A program made the position numbers and the translations under genes. 63,176 bases of DNA from Actinomycetota bacterium (lineage in GTDB: Bacteria; Actinomycetota; Geothermincolia; Geothermincolales; RBG-13-55-18): the NCBI GenBank assembly GCA_040757835.1, contig JBFLWJ010000009.1, positions 54,150 through 117,325 of the forward strand, given 5' to 3'. Below the pieces are notes generated by a model, which did no database searches, was not told the origin of the DNA, and saw only the letters and a list, made by a program, of their open reading frames with translations. This document shows, piece by piece, positions 9,322-16,806 of the stretch; position 1 is the stretch's first letter, and the number at the start of each line of letters is the position of its first letter.

Positions 9322-9733
9322 CTCTCACACCTCCCTTCGGGTCGTCTTACGGAGAGTGCGGATTCTGCTCATCCCTGGCGCCGCGGAACCTCGAGGTTTC
9401 AGACTCCAGACCTCAAACCTCAAGGGTTCAACTCGTTATCGAGTCCTGTTTAGGACGCCGCCCTCGAGGCTCCGCCTCTTTCTCTCTTTCATCCTTCGCG
9501 GCAGCCGCACTCCCTCATCTCCTCGATCGTCTCCCTTAGAGCCGATCTTCGCTCGTTTCCTCGTTTACAAGGCATTTTATGGCCGGCCCATTCCGGCCCT
9601 TCAGTCTTCTCCTTCAATTCAAAATAATAGCCCCATGACAATATATGGTAAATGAGCTGGCTCATATCCAGGGGGTGGGGGGGCTGCCGGAAGGCGGCAG
9701 TCGTCTCGAGTCGTTGCCTGTCGTGGAGCTGCT
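9322..9733. other. 412-nt gene-free stretch upstream of hsp20
   Basis: No convincing gene. It contains an inverted repeat GAGGTTT (9393-9399) / AAACCTC (9415-9421), a short palindrome ACTCG-TTAT-CGAGT near 9430, and a small hairpin CTGCCG (9684-9689) / CGGCAG (9695-9700) just beyond the 3' end of the CDF-like remnant. The first two lie on the hsp20 5' side and could be regulatory. The region is pyrimidine-rich around 9470-9560. Confidence 0.4.
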
Positions 9734-10187
9734 TTAATCCTCCTCATCGTCACCGTCTTCAACGGCCTCCTCCCACACCTCAAAGCCCTCGCGCAGGAGG
9801 AAGACGACGATGACCATGCCGGCGATGGGATCGGCCTGCCAGAAGCCGAAGAGGTAGTTCGCTCCCAGCCCCAGGAGGAGGGCCAGGGACAGGAAAGCGC
9901 AGGCCAGGGTCTCCCTGGAGTCCGCGATCAGCGCCCTGCTCCCGATGCGTTTGCCGGTGTCGTTCTTCATCCTGGCCAGGAAGGGCATGAAGGCCAGGGA
10001 GACCAGGGCGAGGATGATCCCCGGCAGAGAGGCCTCGGGGATCTCCTCGTACAGCAGCTTGGTCACTGATTCATGGAAGACGTAGAGGGCCAGGATGAAG
10101 AAGGTGGCGCCGACAAAGCGCGGCTTCGGCTATGTTGTACCCGATGGTGAAATACTCGAGGTGGAGGCCTCTCTTGTAGAGATCCAT
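9734..10187 (-). pseudogene. Decayed cation-diffusion-type membrane protein, internally deleted and out of frame
   Basis: The first part reads MDLYKRGLHLEYFTIGYN from ATG 10187, the normal N-terminus of a roughly 200-residue CDF-like membrane protein. At about 10119-10124 the reading jumps: RFVGATFFILALYVFHESV continues in another frame and runs to a C-terminal part with ADSRETLACAFLSLALLLG and ADPIAGMVIV. The segment that should lie between (first helix end, the second helix metal site and the loop) is missing. I therefore read an internal deletion that also shifts the frame. The piece from 9734 to 10066 could still be translated as a four-helix fragment. The intact CDF gene at 11242 is a separate, longer type. 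Confidence 0.7.
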
Positions 10188-10221
10188 CGCCGCGATACAG
10201 GTTGGCCGCGCCGGTCGCGCG

Positions 10222-10347
10222 CTACTTCTTCTTGGCGTCTTCTTCCTTCTTCTCGAACGGGCCCGGCCCGTCGCAATTGGGGCATTTCTTCGGCTTGCAG
10301 CGGGAATCCCTGACGTAGCCGCACTTCTTGCATACCCAATCCGCCAT
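10222..10347 (-). CDS. Rubredoxin-like zinc-ribbon miniprotein (RCKP type)
   Basis: A 41-residue protein not obvious to gene finders. It begins MADWVCKKCGYV, continues SRCKPKKCPNCDGPGPF and ends in a Lys/Glu-rich tail. Two CxxC knuckles (VCKKCG and KCPNCD) and the RCKP string match the small rubredoxin-like domain proteins found beside redox and metal genes in anaerobes. GGAGGTG lies 6 nt before ATG 10347. It sits 35 nt upstream of the CDF-like remnant on the same strand. The role is unknown; iron or zinc binding is likely. Confidence 0.75.
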   Translation of the reverse strand: MADWVCKKCGYVRDSRCKPKKCPNCDGPGPFEKKEEDAKKK

Positions 10348-10552
10348 CTCGGCACCTCCACGTGTTCATCGCCGGCGGGGCTCCCCGCCTCGGCCTTTCC
10401 GGTTATCCATAACTATTCTGCCCGCGGACACACCGTTGTCAACATGGCATGGCACGGTCCCGATGCTAAAGATCCCGCTCGCCGGGTTCGCCCCTCCCGG
10501 CCTTCGGCCCACGGGCTTCACGCATTGCGGGCACATCCCGGGGATCGCCGCA

Positions 10553-10583
10553 AAGCCCGCCCCGATATCCGCGGGGCGGGCTT
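10553..10583 (-). terminator. Intrinsic terminator of padR
   Basis: AAGCCCGCCCCG (10553-10564) pairs with CGGGGCGGGCTT (10572-10583) over 12 bp with a 7-nt loop. On the minus strand it lies 35 nt after the padR stop and ends in TTT. It separates padR from the zinc-ribbon gene. Confidence 0.75.
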
Positions 10584-10617
10584 GGCAAAGTGAAAGGCGC
10601 AGCACGAAAAGGGCGAG

Positions 10618-11088
10618 CTATTTCGCCAGGCTGCCGTAGCGCTGCTTGAACTTCTGCAGGAGGGTCGATACCTCGTCGAGGTTGGCCGCCCACATGTCCA
10701 GCACCTCCATCCCCTCGGGGGTCAGGCGGTAGACCTTGCGGGCGGGTCCGGAGCCGCTGTCGTCCAGGCTGCTCTCGGCCAGGCCTCCCCTCTCCAGGTG
10801 GCGCAGCAGGCGGTAGAGCAGCGAGGGGTCCATGCCGCTCTGGCCGACGCCGAATTCCTTGAGCCGCCCCATGAGCTCGTATCCGTGCACCGGCTCCTCC
10901 GCCAGCAGGAGCATTAGTATGGGCCTGATGAACCGCCTGCTGATGTCCGGACCGCAGCTGCAGCGGTCGGCTATCATGCGTGCCATGTGCATGTGGCCGG
11001 GGTGAAGGCCCTCGCCATGATGGAGATCCTCGCCATGGTGACCTCCACAGCCACAATCCCCTTCCCCGTGTGATGACCCGAAAAACAT
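10618..11088 (-). CDS. PadR-family regulator with His/Cys-rich N-terminus
   Basis: A 156-residue PadR winged-helix protein: the DNA-binding domain covers FIRPILMLLLAEEPVHGYEL through MDPSLLYRLLRHLERGGL and KVYRLTPEGMEVL. It is preceded by about 45 residues rich in His and Cys (SSHGEGDCGCGGHHGEDLHHGEG split by Gly/Asp/Glu), a likely metal-binding arm. ATG 11088 has GGAAGGTGAGGAG upstream. An earlier in-frame start at 11148 falls inside the promoter/operator, so I reject it. The upstream neighbour on the same strand is a CDF metal exporter. I infer a metal-responsive repressor of this group, autoregulated through the palindrome at 11146-11170. Confidence 0.85.
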   Translation of the reverse strand: MFFGSSHGEGDCGCGGHHGEDLHHGEGLHPGHMHMARMIADRCSCGPDISRRFIRPILMLLLAEEPVHGYELMGRLKEFGVGQSGMDPSLLYRLLRHLERGGLAESSLDDSGSGPARKVYRLTPEGMEVLDMWAANLDEVSTLLQKFKQRYGSLAK

Positions 11089-11136
11089 TCTCCTCACCTT
11101 CCTTCGAACCAACGGATTGGACCATATCCTATATAG

Positions 11137-11170
11137 AGTATTATTCACTATTGTATTAATGTCAATAGTG
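11137..11170 (-). promoter_or_regulatory. padR promoter with embedded palindromic operator
   Basis: On the minus strand a consensus -35 TTGACA (11165-11160) is followed after 16-17 nt by TAATAC/AATACT. The perfect inverted repeat CACTATTG (11146-11153) / CAATAGTG (11163-11170), spacer 9 nt, covers the -35. A site of this size and position suits a dimeric PadR repressor. The surrounding 60 bp are much more AT-rich than the neighbourhood. Confidence 0.65.
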
Positions 11171-11241
11171 CATCTATTTCATTGTTCTCTGAAGGTAAAT
11201 ATGCAGCTAAAACCTGGTTGCCTTCGAGGGAATGAAGAAAT

Positions 11242-12246
11242 TCAGTGGGAATGCGGCGGCAGATCATCATGCGCATGGCCGCCAAAGCAGTGGAACTCCC
11301 CTCCCGAGGCATGTTCGGGATCGACATGGATGGTGGCGTCGGAGAGGTATTTCAGGTGGTGGAGGAGCTGGTGGCGGGCCTCGATGGCGATGTCGTGTCC
11401 CTCCTCCACCGTGAGGTCCGCGCACACGCTCAGGTTGAGCTCCGCGTGCATGCGGTGGCCCAGCCATCTCACCCGCACTCCCGTCACCTCCCTCACGCCG
11501 GGGACATGAGAGACGGTGAGAGCGATCTCGCCTGTTACCTCCGGGTCCACCCCGTCGAGGAGCCGGATGAAGACCGCCCTCCCCGACTGCCAGACGATGC
11601 GCAGGATGGCCGCGGAGATGATCAGCCCCACGATGGGATCCGCCAGGCGAAAGCCGAGCCAGACCCCGATAGCCCCGGCGAGGACCCCCAGGCTCGTGAG
11701 GCCGTCCACGCGCGCATGGTAGCCGTCGGCGACCAGTGCCGCGCTGCCGATCTCCCTGCCCACCCTGACGCGGAACAGGGCTACTCCCTCGTTGCCCACG
11801 AAACCGACCACGGCGGCGACCGCCACCGCCCACAGGTTGGTGATGTCCCGGGGATTGAGGATACGGTCGATGGCCTCGTAGGCCGCGAAGGCGGCGCTGC
11901 CCAGGATGATGAGCACGATGAGCACTCCCGCCAGGTCTTCCAGCCTCCCCAGGCCGTAGGTGAAACGTCGGGTGGGGCGCCGCCGCCCCAGGTGAAAGGC
12001 GATCCAGAGCGGCACGGCGGTAAAGGCATCCCCGAAGTTGTGTATGGTGTCGGCGAGCAGCGCCACACTGCCCGAGAGCAGTACCACGGCGACCTGGACG
12101 ATGCCGGTGATGAGCAGCACCAGCAGCGACCATTTCACCGCCTGGATCCCCCGCCGGGTGGAAAGGATCAGGGGGTCGGTGGTGCCATGGCTATGGCCGT
12201 ACCCGTGCCCTTGACCAGGCTCATGTGCGTCGATGCTCCTCTTCAT
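11242..12246 (-). CDS. CDF-family cation efflux transporter
   Basis: A 334-residue six-helix cation diffusion facilitator, exporting divalent metal (Zn, Co, Fe or Mn) in exchange for protons. Helix 2 carries HNFGD (H-x3-D of the metal site) and helix 5 carries HARVD. A His-rich stretch (GQGHGYGHSHGTTD) precedes helix 1. The C-terminal cytoplasmic domain runs from about LDGVDPEV, and the tail ends DDLPPHSH. ATG 12246 has GGGGAT upstream; a start at 12288 would add an atypical leader. The His-rich PadR gene lies downstream on the same strand and probably belongs to the same metal response. Confidence 0.92.
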   Translation of the reverse strand: MKRSIDAHEPGQGHGYGHSHGTTDPLILSTRRGIQAVKWSLLVLLITGIVQVAVVLLSGSVALLADTIHNFGDAFTAVPLWIAFHLGRRRPTRRFTYGLGRLEDLAGVLIVLIILGSAAFAAYEAIDRILNPRDITNLWAVAVAAVVGFVGNEGVALFRVRVGREIGSAALVADGYHARVDGLTSLGVLAGAIGVWLGFRLADPIVGLIISAAILRIVWQSGRAVFIRLLDGVDPEVTGEIALTVSHVPGVREVTGVRVRWLGHRMHAELNLSVCADLTVEEGHDIAIEARHQLLHHLKYLSDATIHVDPEHASGGEFHCFGGHAHDDLPPHSH

Positions 12247-12369
12247 CGGGTATCCCCTGTATCCAGGATTTGGACCAGGAAGCCTCATTGATATTCTTCC
12301 CGCCTCGTCGGCGCTGTCCTGCCACTTCTTGCGGACGGCAAATGAGCGGACTTCCTCCCGGGCAGGACC

Positions 12370-13498
12370 TCAGTCGTCCGTGATGATGGTCTCGGTGATG
12401 GTCACCGGCTCGAGGCCGGAGGCGCGCAAGTCGCGGATGAGAGGGGGCAGGGCTGCCGTCTTCTGAGAGGCACTGACCGCATGCATGACCACGATGGCCC
12501 CGGGTCGAGCCCTGGCCATAATGTGCGCGTAGAGGGCGCTCGCGGATATGCCGGTGTAGTCATGGGAGTCGATGTTCCAGTAGACGCTGATGTAGCCCAG
12601 GGAGTTGAGCTGGGCGAGGGCGGAGGCATTGCGGGACCCGTAGGGGAAGCGGAAGTAGGGCGCGGGGAGTAGCCTGTTATCCGGGAGATGGCGACGCCGG
12701 ACGTGACGATCTCCTCGTAGCGCTTCTGCGCAGAGATGCCGGTGAACTCGCGGTGGTCGTAGGAGTGGCTGGCCACTTCGTGCCCCTCGTCGGCCATGCG
12801 CCTCACCAGGTCCAGATTCGAGTCCGCGAAGGTCCCCAGCACAAAGAAGGTGCAGTGCGCGTCGCATGCCTTGAGCGCATCCAGGATGGCGACGGTAGCG
12901 GCGCGGTCGCCCTCCGCGTCGAAGGTTAGGGCGATGCGCCTGAGCGAGGTGTCGCCGTTGAATATCTCCGCGAGCCCCAGGGAGAGCACCAGCTGGTCGC
13001 GGTCGACGCATCGCCACTCGGGCTGGCTGCTGCGGTAGCGGAAGTACATGGGGCGCTCGGCCACGATGGGCACGCCGTTGGTCGAGAAGACGGCGATGGA
13101 GAAGTCGCCGTGGGGGTTGTTGGCGCGTCCCGGGCCCAGGCCGGGCTCGTGCACGGGGATGGTCGCGCGGGAGTGGGGCTCCAGGGTTATGCCCGGCCTC
13201 GCCTCCACCGCACCGTCGCCGCAGTAGTAGCGGATATCGCAGACGGCCGCCTCGCCAGTGGGGTTCTGCAGGCACAGCCAGGTATCGAAGCCGTCGCGGG
13301 AGCAGCCCTCGGCGAAGAACCAGGTGGTGCTGGCTCCTTCACTCCCCATGACATCATGCCCACCGCTCCAGGCGCATAAAGCCGGCGTTACCGGTATAAC
13401 AATGGCAACTGCGGCGATGAACAACACGACGGGGGGGGGACCAGGCGCTTGAAGACAAGCCCCCGGGTGCGGTAGAGAGAGACATTCTTGTGAGCCAT
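12370..13498 (-). pseudogene. Membrane-anchored polysaccharide deacetylase, two frameshifts at C tracts
   Basis: Frame 1 starts MAHKNVSLYRTRGLVFKRLV at ATG 13498, a good signal-anchor N-terminus. It breaks at a run of nine C (13431-13439), after which VVLFIAAVAIVIPVTPAL continues in a second frame. One extra C would join them. The second frame gives the surface module (WFFAEGCSRDGFDTWLCLQNP) and the deacetylase motifs LTFDAEGD and SHSYDHREF. It breaks again near 12668 at CCCC: ITGYSP must join PAPYFRFPYGSRN, again needing one C, and ends at 12370. The family (CE4) acts on peptidoglycan or exopolysaccharide N-acetyl groups. Assembly error, phase variation or real decay are all possible. Confidence 0.75.
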
Positions 13499-13543
13499 CG
13501 CAGACATTCTTGCAGTGATGGGCTGAAAACACATTGACCGGTT

Positions 13544-14824
13544 TCAGGGAGTGCCTGCCCCCGTGACTTCGACCTGCAGGGCCTCCGCGGCGATGGGCAT
13601 GGCTGCGGCCATGCGTCGGGTGAACTCCTCCGGGTCGACGCAGGCCTCCGGTGACATGACCCCCTTTTCCGCTATCGACCCGTCCAGGAGCATGGAGGCG
13701 AAGACCGCCAGGGGGGTGCCGGTCCAGTCGTCCATGTCGAAACCCCCATCCGGGCCTCCCTGGTAGCCGGCGTTGACCGCCTGTACGCGCAGCCTCCTGC
13801 CGTCCTTCACCCCTTCCACCGCCACCATCACTCCTCCTATTGAGAAACCGGAACGCTTGCCCGCCACCTCCTTGAGGAAGGCGACAAACTCACGTGCCTT
13901 CAGTTCCCGGCGCCAGAGCTGCGAGACCACCCCTCCGAACACGCTCAGGTAAAGCCTGGTGCCGCGCGGGCTCTCTCCCGCGTCCAAGGCCAGCAGGAAC
14001 CGGACCGCGTCCTTCATATCCACCTTGCCCTTGTTGACAGCGTCGGAGATGCCGCGGAAGACGCCGTTGAAGCAGGGCGGATAGAGGGAGCCCATGGTGC
14101 GCACCGTCTTCACGCCCGGGAAATAGCGGGGCATGGTGGCTACCTCCGCATGCCCCAGCTCGAAGAGCATGTAGGAACCCAGGGGCTCGGGAAAGTCCAG
14201 GACGTGCCCGATGCGGAAAGAAGGTATCTCCACGCGCCTGCCGTCCCTTATGGTGCCGCACATGCCCATGCAGGCGTGCACCATGTGCTCGAAGACCGCG
14301 GCCCCGCCCTTCTCCTTACCCTCCTCGGGCGGCGTGGAGCCGGTCACCCAGGCGAGGTCGATATTTTCCACCTCGTCCAATTGCTGGGCGCATGCGCGCG
14401 CAACGACATTGACCAGTCCCGGCGCCACCCCGCAACAGATGAGGGCGGTGATGCCCGCCTTTTCGACCTGTTCGTGCAAGGCCAGCAGCTCCAAGGCTGA
14501 ATCCTCGTCATCACCCAGGTCTATATAGTCCACCTTTTCGTCCATGCAGGCCTCCACCACCGGACGGCCGGTGCGGTAGTAGGGACCGGTGCAGTTGGCC
14601 ACGAGGTCGCTCCCCCTGATCACCTCGCGCAATACAGCCGGGTCGTAGATGTCCACATAGACGGCTTCCACTTCCGGAGATCCATACGAGGCGGCCACTT
14701 TCTCCGCCTTTGCCAGGTCGTAGTCGGCCAGCACCAGGCGTGCATCGCCTATCTGGGAGAGGAAGGTCCTCGCCGCCACTTGCGCCATGTCCCCCGCCCC
14801 GCCGATGACGGTTATCCTGTACAT
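13544..14824 (-). CDS. Saccharopine-dehydrogenase-like NAD(P)-binding oxidoreductase
   Basis: A 426-residue protein with a Rossmann N-terminus (ITVIGGAGDMAQVAART), LADYDLAKAEKVA, the NCTGPYYRTGRPVVEACM segment and the GVAPGLVNVVAR turn typical of the saccharopine dehydrogenase / carboxynorspermidine synthase-like fold. Its substrate is not predictable; relatives include lysine-pathway and lipid-linked trans-acting reductases. ATG 14824 overlaps the stop of the upstream SDR by one base (TAATG), so translation is coupled. The SDR-SDR-SacDH trio is therefore one unit read from the promoter near 16604. Confidence 0.85.
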   Translation of the reverse strand: MYRITVIGGAGDMAQVAARTFLSQIGDARLVLADYDLAKAEKVAASYGSPEVEAVYVDIYDPAVLREVIRGSDLVANCTGPYYRTGRPVVEACMDEKVDYIDLGDDEDSALELLALHEQVEKAGITALICCGVAPGLVNVVARACAQQLDEVENIDLAWVTGSTPPEEGKEKGGAAVFEHMVHACMGMCGTIRDGRRVEIPSFRIGHVLDFPEPLGSYMLFELGHAEVATMPRYFPGVKTVRTMGSLYPPCFNGVFRGISDAVNKGKVDMKDAVRFLLALDAGESPRGTRLYLSVFGGVVSQLWRRELKAREFVAFLKEVAGKRSGFSIGGVMVAVEGVKDGRRLRVQAVNAGYQGGPDGGFDMDDWTGTPLAVFASMLLDGSIAEKGVMSPEACVDPEEFTRRMAAAMPIAAEALQVEVTGAGTP

Positions 14825-15675
14825 TATTGCAGCAGGCCCTTACCGGCCATCCACATGAACAGGGGTTTGCTCCACGGCTGCCTGATGAGGGCGGCCAGGC
14901 AAGCCTGGAACAGGCCGGGATTCAGGCGCTCAAGAGCCCATCCGATCTTGGCGGATGGTTGCGGCACGCAGAAGAGCCTGCCCTTCTCCACCGCCCTGAC
15001 AGCCGCCTCAGCCACCTCGTCGGCGGTCATCCTGGCATGCTCGAAAGTGGCATGGGCGAACTCGGCCTCGAATGCCTCTCCGCATCTCATGTTGTCCAGG
15101 AGGTGGGTATTGAAGAACGCGGGGCAGAGCACAGTCACCCCGATCCCTTCCGGGGCCAGTTCCGCTTTGAGGGTCATGCTGAGAGATACGATGCCGGCCT
15201 TGCTGGTGTTGTAGGGCGCCATCCAGGGCAGGAAGATGATCCCCCCCTCGGAGGCGACATTGAGTATGTGACCCCCGCCCTGCTTCTTCATGCGCGGGAT
15301 GAAAGAGTGACAGCCGTAGAGCATACCCCAGAAATTCACTCCGAAGAGCCACTCCCAGTCATCAAGAAGGATGTCGCCCACGCACCCGGTCACGACCACC
15401 CCGGCGTTGTTGACCAGCAGGTCCACGCCGCCCCAGCTCGTGAAGAAGTGTTCCGCCATGGCCTCGACCTTGTCCGGTTGCGAGACGTCCAGCTCGTATA
15501 CCTCGCCGCTGCCGCCCGCCCGCTCGACCATGCGCAGGGTCTCCGCGGCGCCCACCGTATCGATGTCCACGATGCCGATCCTGCAACCCTTGCGCGCCAG
15601 GACCAGGGCCATGCTTCTCCCCAACCCCGAAGCCGCCCCGGTGATCACGACTCTCTTGCCGTCTAATCTCTCCAT
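14824..15675 (-). CDS. Short-chain dehydrogenase/reductase, tandem copy 2
   Basis: A 283-residue classical SDR: cofactor motif VVITGAASGLGRS, NNAG, catalytic Ser in LNVASEGG and YNTSK active site (Tyr and Lys). ATG 15675 preceded by AAGGGGAAGG gives exactly the same length as its neighbour, so I prefer it to an upstream start at 15813, which overlaps the preceding gene. It is clearly a paralogue of the next gene: GAASGLGRS, RIGIVDI and ERAGGSGEV are shared. The C-terminus PLFMWMAGKGLLQ is hydrophobic and may associate with membrane. The substrate is probably a hydrophobic alcohol or ketone, by inference. Confidence 0.88.
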   Translation of the reverse strand: MERLDGKRVVITGAASGLGRSMALVLARKGCRIGIVDIDTVGAAETLRMVERAGGSGEVYELDVSQPDKVEAMAEHFFTSWGGVDLLVNNAGVVVTGCVGDILLDDWEWLFGVNFWGMLYGCHSFIPRMKKQGGGHILNVASEGGIIFLPWMAPYNTSKAGIVSLSMTLKAELAPEGIGVTVLCPAFFNTHLLDNMRCGEAFEAEFAHATFEHARMTADEVAEAAVRAVEKGRLFCVPQPSAKIGWALERLNPGLFQACLAALIRQPWSKPLFMWMAGKGLLQ

Positions 15676-15695
15676 CGCCTTCCCCTTCGCGCCCG

Positions 15696-16547
15696 TCACT
15701 GCAGGAGACCCAGGCGCGCCAGCGCGTACATGAGCGGCCTCAGCATGCCGTGGCGGTTGAGAAAACGGAAGAGGTCGTGGAAGACGGCCGGCGTCAGCCG
15801 CTTGTTCAGCCACAGAATCTTCCCGGGGAGCTGGGGCACCACGTAGAGCCTGTCCTTCTTGACCGCCGCGATTATCCGTTTCGCCACTTCGTCGGCGTCC
15901 ATCCTGGCGTTATCGAAGGTGCAGTTGAAGAACTTGTATTCCCACTCGTCGGAGTATCTCGCGGTATCGACGAGGTTGGTCTTGAAGAACATGGGGCAGG
16001 CCACCGTGATGCCGATGTTGTGCGGCGACACTTCCGCCCGCAGCGTCTCGGAGAGGGAGACCACCGCGGCCTTGGTGGTGTTGTACGGGCCCATCTCCGG
16101 GCTGGCGAGGAGCCCCGCAGAGGAGGCCACGTTTACGATGTGCCCACCGCCCTGTCTCTTCATGCGCGGCACGAACTCGTGGCAGCCATAGACCATGCCC
16201 CAGAAGTTGGCCTCGAAGACCCATTTCCAGTCCTCCAGGGGGATGTCGCCCACAAACCCCACGGAAGCCACCCCGGCGTTATTGATGAACAGGTCCACCC
16301 CGCCCCAGCGGTCGAAGAAATAGCTGGCCATCGCGGCGACCTCTTCAGGATCGGCCACATCGGCATGGAAGACCTCGCCCGAGCCCCCAGCCCGCTCCAC
16401 CATATCCAGGGTCCCGGCCGCGCCGGCGTCGTTGATATCCACGATGCCGATACGCCAGCCCTCCCGGGCCAGCGCGAGCGCCAGCGACCTCCCCAGCCCC
16501 GAGGCCGCCCCGGTGATGACCGCCCTCTTAGCATCCAGCTTGTACAT
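15696..16547 (-). CDS. Short-chain dehydrogenase/reductase, tandem copy 1
   Basis: A 283-residue classical SDR with AVITGAASGLGRSLALALARE, INNAG, Ser in NVASSAG and YNTTK. It is first in the operon, 20 nt upstream of its paralogue, with GGGGGT before ATG 16547. Two nearly equal-length SDRs plus a saccharopine-dehydrogenase-like partner in one transcript suggest consecutive redox steps or a heteromeric enzyme. A divergent nitronate monooxygenase starts 260 nt away. Confidence 0.9.
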   Translation of the reverse strand: MYKLDAKRAVITGAASGLGRSLALALAREGWRIGIVDINDAGAAGTLDMVERAGGSGEVFHADVADPEEVAAMASYFFDRWGGVDLFINNAGVASVGFVGDIPLEDWKWVFEANFWGMVYGCHEFVPRMKRQGGGHIVNVASSAGLLASPEMGPYNTTKAAVVSLSETLRAEVSPHNIGITVACPMFFKTNLVDTARYSDEWEYKFFNCTFDNARMDADEVAKRIIAAVKKDRLYVVPQLPGKILWLNKRLTPAVFHDLFRFLNRHGMLRPLMYALARLGLLQ

Positions 16548-16603
16548 GTGCTACCCCCGTTCCAGGCATTACCTGCCCATCTCCAGCCGACAGCTCAGGT
16601 GAC

Positions 16604-16609
16604 ATTATA
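16604..16609 (-). promoter_or_regulatory. -10 element of the SDR operon
   Basis: On the minus strand TATAAT occupies 16609-16604, 57 nt before the SDR start codon. No good -35 was seen at normal spacing, so an activator may be needed. Confidence 0.4.
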
Positions 16610-16691
16610 CCCGGAACCCCTCCGGGGAGGACATCAGCGGAGCTACGGGAATGTCCGCCGCCGGGATATATGCCGCGTACCCATTATTGAC

Positions 16692-16720
16692 TTCAGGTCG
16701 AGCTTGTACCGGATTATAAT
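16692..16720 (+). promoter_or_regulatory. Promoter of nitronate monooxygenase gene
   Basis: A perfect -10 TATAAT (16715-16720) has a weak -35 TTCAGG (16692-16697) at 17 nt. A better-looking TTGACT at 16687 is 22 nt away, too far for normal use. Confidence 0.5.
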
Positions 16721-16758
16721 AGGTTGGAAACGGCCAGCGGGGAGGGACCTGCGCCACG

Positions 16759-16790
16759 CGATAACACTGCAGTGTGATCTCCTGTTATCG
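16759..16790 (+). promoter_or_regulatory. Nested palindromes in the 5' leader
   Basis: CGATAACA (16759-16766) and TGTTATCG (16783-16790) are a perfect inverted repeat with a 16-nt spacer. Within it lies the perfect palindrome ACACTGCAGTGT (16764-16775). Position between the -10 and the ribosome binding site suits a repressor operator or roadblock. Confidence 0.5.
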
Positions 16791-16806
16791 GACGAAAGGG
16801 GTAATC

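Noticed and set aside
9322..9480. HAIR or CIRCE heat-shock operator before hsp20
   Set aside because: The short palindromes there do not match CTTGAGT-N7-ACTCAAG or the CIRCE consensus.
11089..11148. Earlier padR start at 11148
   Set aside because: It lies inside the operator and promoter and has no ribosome binding site; ATG 11088 has one.
16687..16720. TTGACT as -35 for the TATAAT at 16715
   Set aside because: Spacing is 22 nt; TTCAGG at 16692 gives 17 nt and is preferred, although weaker.
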